Shown here piece after piece: positions 58,259 through 64,000 of a DNA stretch of 64,000 bases (positions within the stretch are counted from its first letter, which is position 1; each line of letters starts with the position of its first letter). The notes under the pieces are model-generated. The model did no database searches. It was not told the DNA's origin and saw only the letters and a list, made by a program, of their open reading frames with translations. Source of the stretch: Purshia tridentata. Taxonomy: Eukaryota; Streptophyta; Magnoliopsida; Rosales; Rosaceae. The position numbers and the translations under genes were made by a program. The DNA lies in contig QANT01003103.1 of NCBI GenBank assembly GCA_003254885.1, positions 1-64,000 on the forward strand, in the 5' to 3' direction.

Positions 58259-60640
58259 TTACAATTCTAGTTTGATCTCATTAGCTTGGTCATGAGCATT
58301 CTCCAATAAATTCTTCTCTTTCTCTTTTTTCTTTCCCCACAGAGTTGCATACAAACCAAAAACAATCAATGAAGCTCCCAAAACACTGAAAGGTTTTAAA
58401 AAAGGGAAAATATATTAATTTGCTAATACCCCCCATTAGTATAGCAATCCAAAAAAAGTGAACAAACATACCTTCCCAAGTATATGGCTTCTTTTAAAAT
58501 CAGCAGTCCCATTATAGCCACAACAACTGTAGCTAGTGGTCTAAATGCTGTCGTGAAAACTGGACCTCTTGTTCGCACTACTAAGGTTTGAACATACATT
58601 GTGATTCCAGAAATCACAATTCCCTGCAAAAATTTCACCTCATCAAATCTTCATGAACAGTGCAGCATAGGCATTAGACAGGATCAAGACCTGTTTTCAT
58701 CAAATCCTTACGCTATACAAAGGAGCAACAAGTGTGTTCCTTGACAACTTCCAAGAGGATGCCTTATGATCCATAATTGCTGTCATGATTGTTGAGAGTA
58801 GAGTCCCTGATAAGCAAGTTAATGCTGTAAGAGTAATTGGTGCTGGATACATTTTAATTGTTGTTGTCTGCATCAATCATATAAGAGTAGTGTAAGTAAA
58901 TGTTATGCTAACGAAAAGTTTATCTTAATATTGTTCTTGGTGGTGGTGGTAGAAGATGTGTCAAGCACCTGTAAGATGTAGAATGCTGATAATGAACTGA
59001 AGGCAATAAGAAGCACAATGGAGCCCTTTATCCATTCTCTGTCTATGGATAATTTTGAGGTAGCTGCAGTTTGATGGGAGCCTTCAGTGTGCATTTGAAT
59101 CACAGCAATGCCCTTGTATAGGGTCATGATTGTTGCACCAGCAAAGGCAAGAAGAGTTCCCCCAATCTTGGCTTGGGTATCAAGCTTGGAAATATCAACT
59201 TTTTCCATCCTGAATACATCATAATGATCCTTAAAACAGAATGCAAGAATGATGCGACTTCTCTCTTTTTTTTCCTTGTGATTGCAAAGGTATGTTCAGA
59301 GGACCCTCGATTACATTTGGCTTCCATTGTCAATACATGATTTGATTGCATTAGAGTCAGTGGATGGAATATCATGTCCCTGTCTCCCAGATATAGTTCC
59401 ACTGACTCCACAGAAGATGGTTTTATAGTTGAAAAAATGAAGAGGTGCTGCCCCAAGGTTTTCAAGTTATATATTACAGAACACTCATTGGTTGGCCATT
59501 TTTACAGCATCAATGACATTTCCTGATATTTGTTTCACTAATATGCTCCAACTTTCCAAGTTCTATGCACATATCTATTTTACTGTCCAACCTAGTTTTG
59601 GATAACTTTTGATATGTCCCCTTTCCTTCATCTCTCACATTCACAAACAAGCACATGTGCAAACACAGTGATGATTATTGATTGCATATATTGACCAAAT
59701 GAATACCGTACCTGCAAATAACTGCTAAGATAAAGGTAATGGATGGAATCATGCTGCCCATGGCAGATGCAAAAGCTGGTGAAGTGTATTCAAGTCCCAT
59801 GTAATACAATGTTCTTCCTAACACTGCTCTGAAATACACAGGAAGATTTAGAGGATTGATCACAATTTGCATTTATTTGATAATTCTACAACATTAGTTG
59901 GGGATGACTTGTTAGGAGTTTGGCAATTTACTCACCCCAGTAGGCCCAAGAAGAAGATATTTCGCAAGACTGGCACATTTATTTTGTTCTTGTTTTTCCT
60001 GCAATGAGAAATATTATGGTTAATCAGAGGACATGGTTCAATGGTTCACACTGAAGGTGCCCTACTACATATGCAGGCCTAACTAATGGGGGATAAAATT
60101 GAACTATGTGTCACACATACACACTGCAGTATTGCCTTATGCATAGATCACAGGTAGAGTTACTTTAACAGTCATTATGAAAACAAAAACCATTCACATC
60201 AATATGGTACTTAGAAAAAACCAGAACGGTACAGATTCTTCGGAAAAAAAAAATTAATATGAAAACTAAGCAGATTTCACAGGTTTCCCAGAAAGTTTAA
60301 AAATATTGGGCAAGTTAGTTTGAAATTTTCAAACAAGGCAACAAATAAATAAAAAGAAAGGAATAGACATTAGAAGCTTAGGACCAAGAGTTACAAGAAG
60401 AATGAAAACTATAGACCTCTCAAAGAGAAGTGCAAGAAAAGCAGTTGCTAGAGTTCCAAAAGCATGTCCATAAACCACCAGGGCATAACGACTCAGGCCT
60501 TTGTCTAGAGAGACCTTATTGATAACGTTGTACCCTGAAAAACATATGTTAGCAAATATACAGAGGATATATGGTTTGGATTCTTCAATTATTCTCTCCC
60601 TCTTACTGCTTCCTTTCATTCTCGCTTCCTGGGCTTCCAT
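58259..60640 (-). CDS. WAT1-related (EamA/DMT) transporter
   Basis: Seven exons: 60640-60417, 59998-59936, 59828-59712, 59209-58969, 58867-58712, 58623-58472 and 58385-58259, giving 359 aa. Two EamA repeats with about ten membrane helices are visible, for example PYILCIFANICFSGYNVINK, YYMGLEYTSPAFASAMGSMI and RGPVFTTAFRPLATVVVAIM. The C-terminus is charged (KKKEKEKNLLE) and cytosolic by family topology. WAT1-type (UMAMIT) proteins move auxin or amino acids across tonoplast or plasma membrane; the substrate of this member is not known. It is the first of a three-member tandem group. All junctions are GT-AG and in phase. Confidence 0.92.
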
Positions 60641-61689
60641 TTACATTTGCATTGGTTTTTTTGTTTTTTTCTATTATGAATTCCCTTTTAAATTAATTTG
60701 TGGGCAATTTTGGATGTAAATGATCTAGGTAGCACAGATTTTCTATGTCTCTCTTATACCATTGTTATCCAATTCAGTAGACCCCAAAAACTTAGATAGG
60801 GAACCAGCCAACATTCTTGACCATACATCTACATTGGTTCCACTTATTTTTCCTTTCCATTTTTTTTCCCCTTTAAATAGGCGAGTGCTTTGTGACTATG
60901 AGTCTATGACTATAGGTAGTGCAAAAACTTCTTACAATCATGCTTGCTTTGAGCAATAAGTGAGTGGATATGATTAAAATAATATGAGTTGGGTCTACGG
61001 TTTATTCCCACTCAATTTGGTCAGCATCAGGAGTAGGGACAAAGTGCAAAATCTGCGATAAAAATTCTGCCCAAAGTCACAAAAATATATAGAAAAAAGA
61101 ACGAAGTTATTAATACCAAATGCCACTTTGATTTGTGATCGAGTCCAACCAACAGAACGAAAGTATATCACTCCACATGTAAATAATTTCATCACTTAAG
61201 TAACTTAAGTTATATCTTAAAACTTTCTAGTACATACTTATCCTAATATGAGTCCATATTTTCATTTTCTTGTTACACTTTTCATAATTCCTAAAAGTAT
61301 TATGAAAACTAAACCTTCTCAGATTTACTTTCCTTAAACGAAATTTCTCCAAAACTTTTTGCTTCCCGAGGATCCACCAACTTGATGCATGCATTAGCAA
61401 TGAATGTGGCAGATCAAGTAAACCCAAGATTTGGAAGAATGATGAACACCCTGTCACCCTGATAGATAGTAATGCAGCACAAATGGAAATGATATTGACA
61501 ACCTTCCTTTTCATATAAATAACATTTTGAATGCATGGCGATTGTTGTATTTTCTGAGGAAGGTCTATGTTCAAACGTGGATACGCACAAATCAAATCAT
61601 CATAATATTACTCATCTGAAAACTCGATGCATTTACAGTATTCACTAGATTAAAGCATGAATAGCACATATCATCTGCTTCTTTTACTT
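60641..61689. other. Upstream region of the WAT1-related gene
   Basis: AT-rich promoter side of the WAT1-related gene followed by the 3' flank of the next, broken copy; 61500-61690 resembles 58080-58260, showing that the flank was duplicated with the gene. No gene seen. Confidence 0.45.
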
Positions 61690-62085
61690 TTCTAGTTGAT
61701 CCCATTAGCTTGCTAAGCAGGCTCACCATGCTCCATTGATATCTTCTCTTTTTCTAATTTCTTTCCCCAAAGAGTTGCATACAAACCAAGAACAATCAAT
61801 GAAGCTCCTAAACACTGAAAATTAATGTTCAAAAGTAATAGTATATTATATGATAATAATACCGCTTTTAGTTTCGGAATCCAAATACCTGAACAAACAT
61901 ATATGTCCCCAGTATGTAGCTTCTTTTAAAATGAGTAGTCCCATTATGGCTGCAACAACAGTCGATAGTGGTCTAAATGCTGTCATGAAAACTGGACCTC
62001 TTGTTTGTACTACTAAAGTTTGAACATAAACTGTGATTCCTCTGTCATTGTTTGTGGTGGTGGTAAATGATGTGTCAAGCACCAG
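61690..62085 (-). pseudogene. WAT1-related pseudogene (3' end only)
   Basis: Exon 6 (about 62041-61905: TVYVQTLVVQTRGPVFMTAF and beyond) and exon 7 (about 61815-61690) of a WAT1-type gene are recognisable. Exon 6 has lost its beginning and is fused by deletion to sequence equivalent to intron 4 (a GTGGTGGTGGTAAATGATGT-like run at 62050-62070). The donor of exon 6 is destroyed and exon 7 has lost one T after its acceptor, shifting the frame. Exons 1-5 are missing. Confidence 0.85.
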
Positions 62086-62869
62086 TAAGTTGTTCCTCTC
62101 TCTTTCTTTTCCCATTCAATTATTGTTTACAAAAAGTTATCTACACAGCTCCTACAATACTAAAAATGTTCCAAGAGTGGAAAGTAAAGAATAAGCTGCT
62201 TCTTCACTAGGAAATTGATACATGACTAAACATACATGCCAGCCAAGTGTGAAGCTTAACAAATTTGGCTGCCTGCACAAAGGGATTAGAGAGCATGTGC
62301 CGAAATGGGGAGAAATGCTTTATCTCCTATGTTCAAGAGAACAATAGTTTGATCAGTCAGCTACTATTGAACATATAGGATGAGAGTAGAACCTCCATAT
62401 GTCCTTAAAAATATAACTTCTCTCAAAATGTAGAGCATAAAATGCACTAATTCACATCTCAAAAAAAAACTTTATTAGATTTTCTTTAATCTAGAGAGGA
62501 GGATTTGAATTTTGGAACTCTTTCAATAAAATGGACCTCTTCCATATTTTCATATTCTCGTTAGACTTTTCCAAACTTCCTAAGTATTTATGAAGAAAAC
62601 AAAAGATTCTCAGATTTACTTTCTTCAAACAAAACATCCCCAAAATCTTTTGCTTCCGAGGACCCAATAACTTGATGCATGCATTAGCTATATATGTCGC
62701 AGATCAAGTAAGACCCAAGACTTGGAAGAATGATGAGTAATTTTATAGATATTATTGCAGCACAAATGAAAAAGATATTGAACCTTAAATTTGAATAGCT
62801 AATCATTGTATTTTCTGACACACATCAAATCATAATATTAAATTCTCATCTAGAAACTCAAGACATTCA
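62086..62869. other. Intergenic region between WAT1-related copies
   Basis: AT-rich; 62560-62860 resembles 61260-61610, again a duplicated flank. No open frame of interest. Confidence 0.45.
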
Positions 62870-64000
62870 CTAGATTACAGCTGGAATTGCACATATCATC
62901 TGCTTCTTTAGCTTTTTTAGTTCGATCTCATTGGCTTGCTCAGCATGCTCCAATAAATTCTTCTCTTTTTCCATTCCCCAGAGACTAGCATACAAACCAA
63001 GAACAATCAAGGAAGCTCCTAAAACGCTGAAAATGTTCAAAAGTAATAGTATATTAATTTGATCATAATACCCCATTATTTTAGCAATCCAAATAAGTGA
63101 ACAAACATGTACCTTCCCAAATGTATAGCTTCTTTTAAAATGAGTAGTCCCATTATAGCTACAGAAATGGTAGATAGCGGTCTAAATGCTGTCATGAAAA
63201 CTGGACCTCTCGTTGGTACTACTACTACTGTTTGAACATAAACTGTGAATCCAAATATCACAATTCCCTGCAAGAACTTAACTTCATCAAATGTTCATGA
63301 ACAGTGCAGCATAGGCATTAGACTGTTCATGGCCTGTTTTATCAAATTCTTACACTATACAAAGGAGCAAGAAATGTGTTCTGTGACAACTTCCAAGAGG
63401 ATGCTTTATGATCTAGAATTGCTGTCATGACTGTTGAGAGTAGAGTTCCTGATAAGCAAGATAATGATGTAAGAGTAATTGGTGCTGGGTACTTTTTGAT
63501 TGTTATCGTCTGCATCAATCATAAATGAGTGCTGTAAGTCATATTTTCAGACAATAAGTAACTGGTAAGCTTACAAAAAATTGTTCCTATGCACATTCTT
63601 TGTGGTGTTGGTGGTGGTAGAAGATTTGTTAAGCACCTGTAAGATGTAGAATGCAGATAATGAAAAGTATGAAACAAGAAGAACAAGGGAGCCCTTTATC
63701 CATTCTCTTTCTCTGAATATTTTTGAGGTAGCTGCAGTTTTATGAGAGCCTCGAGTGTGCATTTGAATCACAACAATGCCCTCGTATAGGGCCATCAGTG
63801 TTGCACCAGCAAAGGAAATTAGAGTTCCCGCAATCTTGGCTTGGGTACCAATCTTGGAAATATCGAATTCTTCAATCCTAAATACATTAGAACGTAAATC
63901 CTGTTGAGAGTATATCCCACAATATGACATCCTTAAAACAGAATGCAAGGATGTATACCATACCTGAACAAAACTGCTAAGACAAATGTAATAGATGGAA
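62870..64000 (-). CDS. WAT1-related (EamA/DMT) transporter, partial (runs off the window)
   Basis: Exons visible in transcript order: the 3' end of exon 3 (64000-63964), exon 4 (63877-63637), exon 5 (63509-63354), exon 6 (63267-63113) and exon 7 (63026-62870). Phases match the complete copy at 58259-60640. Exon 6 has one extra codon (VQTVVVVPTRGPVF), and the protein ends KKLKKQMICAIPAVI, longer than its neighbour. No stop or frameshift is seen in the visible part, so it appears intact. The N-terminal half lies beyond position 64000. Substrate unknown. Confidence 0.85.

Overview
This is a piece of a plant nuclear genome. Genes have many GT-AG introns and plant-specific families: PPR, MATE/TT12, wall-associated kinase (WAK), auxin response factor (ARF), non-specific lipid transfer protein (nsLTP) and WAT1/EamA. 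The protein content suggests a eudicot, possibly woody Rosaceae such as Prunus; that placement is an inference from protein resemblance only. No tRNA, rRNA or CRISPR was seen.

Layout. 0.4-4.5 kb (+): a seven-exon PPR protein like Arabidopsis At3g59040. 5.2-22.5 kb (-): a tandem array of TRANSPARENT TESTA 12 (TT12/DTX41)-like MATE transporters. Three copies have intact exon chains (507, 504 and 504 aa), one copy (15.7-17.5 kb) is gutted and carries a retroelement RNase H fragment, and one is a small relic (13.2-14.0 kb). Several short DNA transposons lie between them. In Arabidopsis TT12 is At3g59030, next in locus order to At3g59040, so the PPR-TT12 pair looks like conserved microsynteny with local TT12 expansion. 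23.6-30.2 kb (-): a WAK-like cluster with an internally deleted pseudogene, one intact 753-aa receptor kinase, and one gene whose kinase domain is missing. 31.6-38.2 kb (-): ARF6, 14 coding exons, with a miR167-type site and a polyglutamine middle region. 40 kb (-): an nsLTP with a 10-nt last coding exon. 41.9-45.4 kb (-): N-acetylglucosamine kinase. 46.2-48.9 kb (-): a 2-oxoglutarate/Fe(II) dioxygenase. 49.3-49.7 kb (+): an undescribed-looking relic of an A1 aspartic protease. 49.8-52.3 kb (+): chloroplast coproporphyrinogen III oxidase. 52.9-57.3 kb (-): SNAPc subunit SRD2/SNAP50. 58.3-64 kb (-): WAT1-related transporters (one intact, one pseudogene, one running off the window).

The genes do not form one pathway. 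The parts with the most history are the TT12 array (vacuolar flavonoid transport), the WAK cluster and the WAT1 cluster, all shaped by tandem duplication, deletion and transposon insertion. Exon coordinates were derived by hand from reading frame, GT-AG sites and phase; each intact gene closes in frame from ATG to stop.
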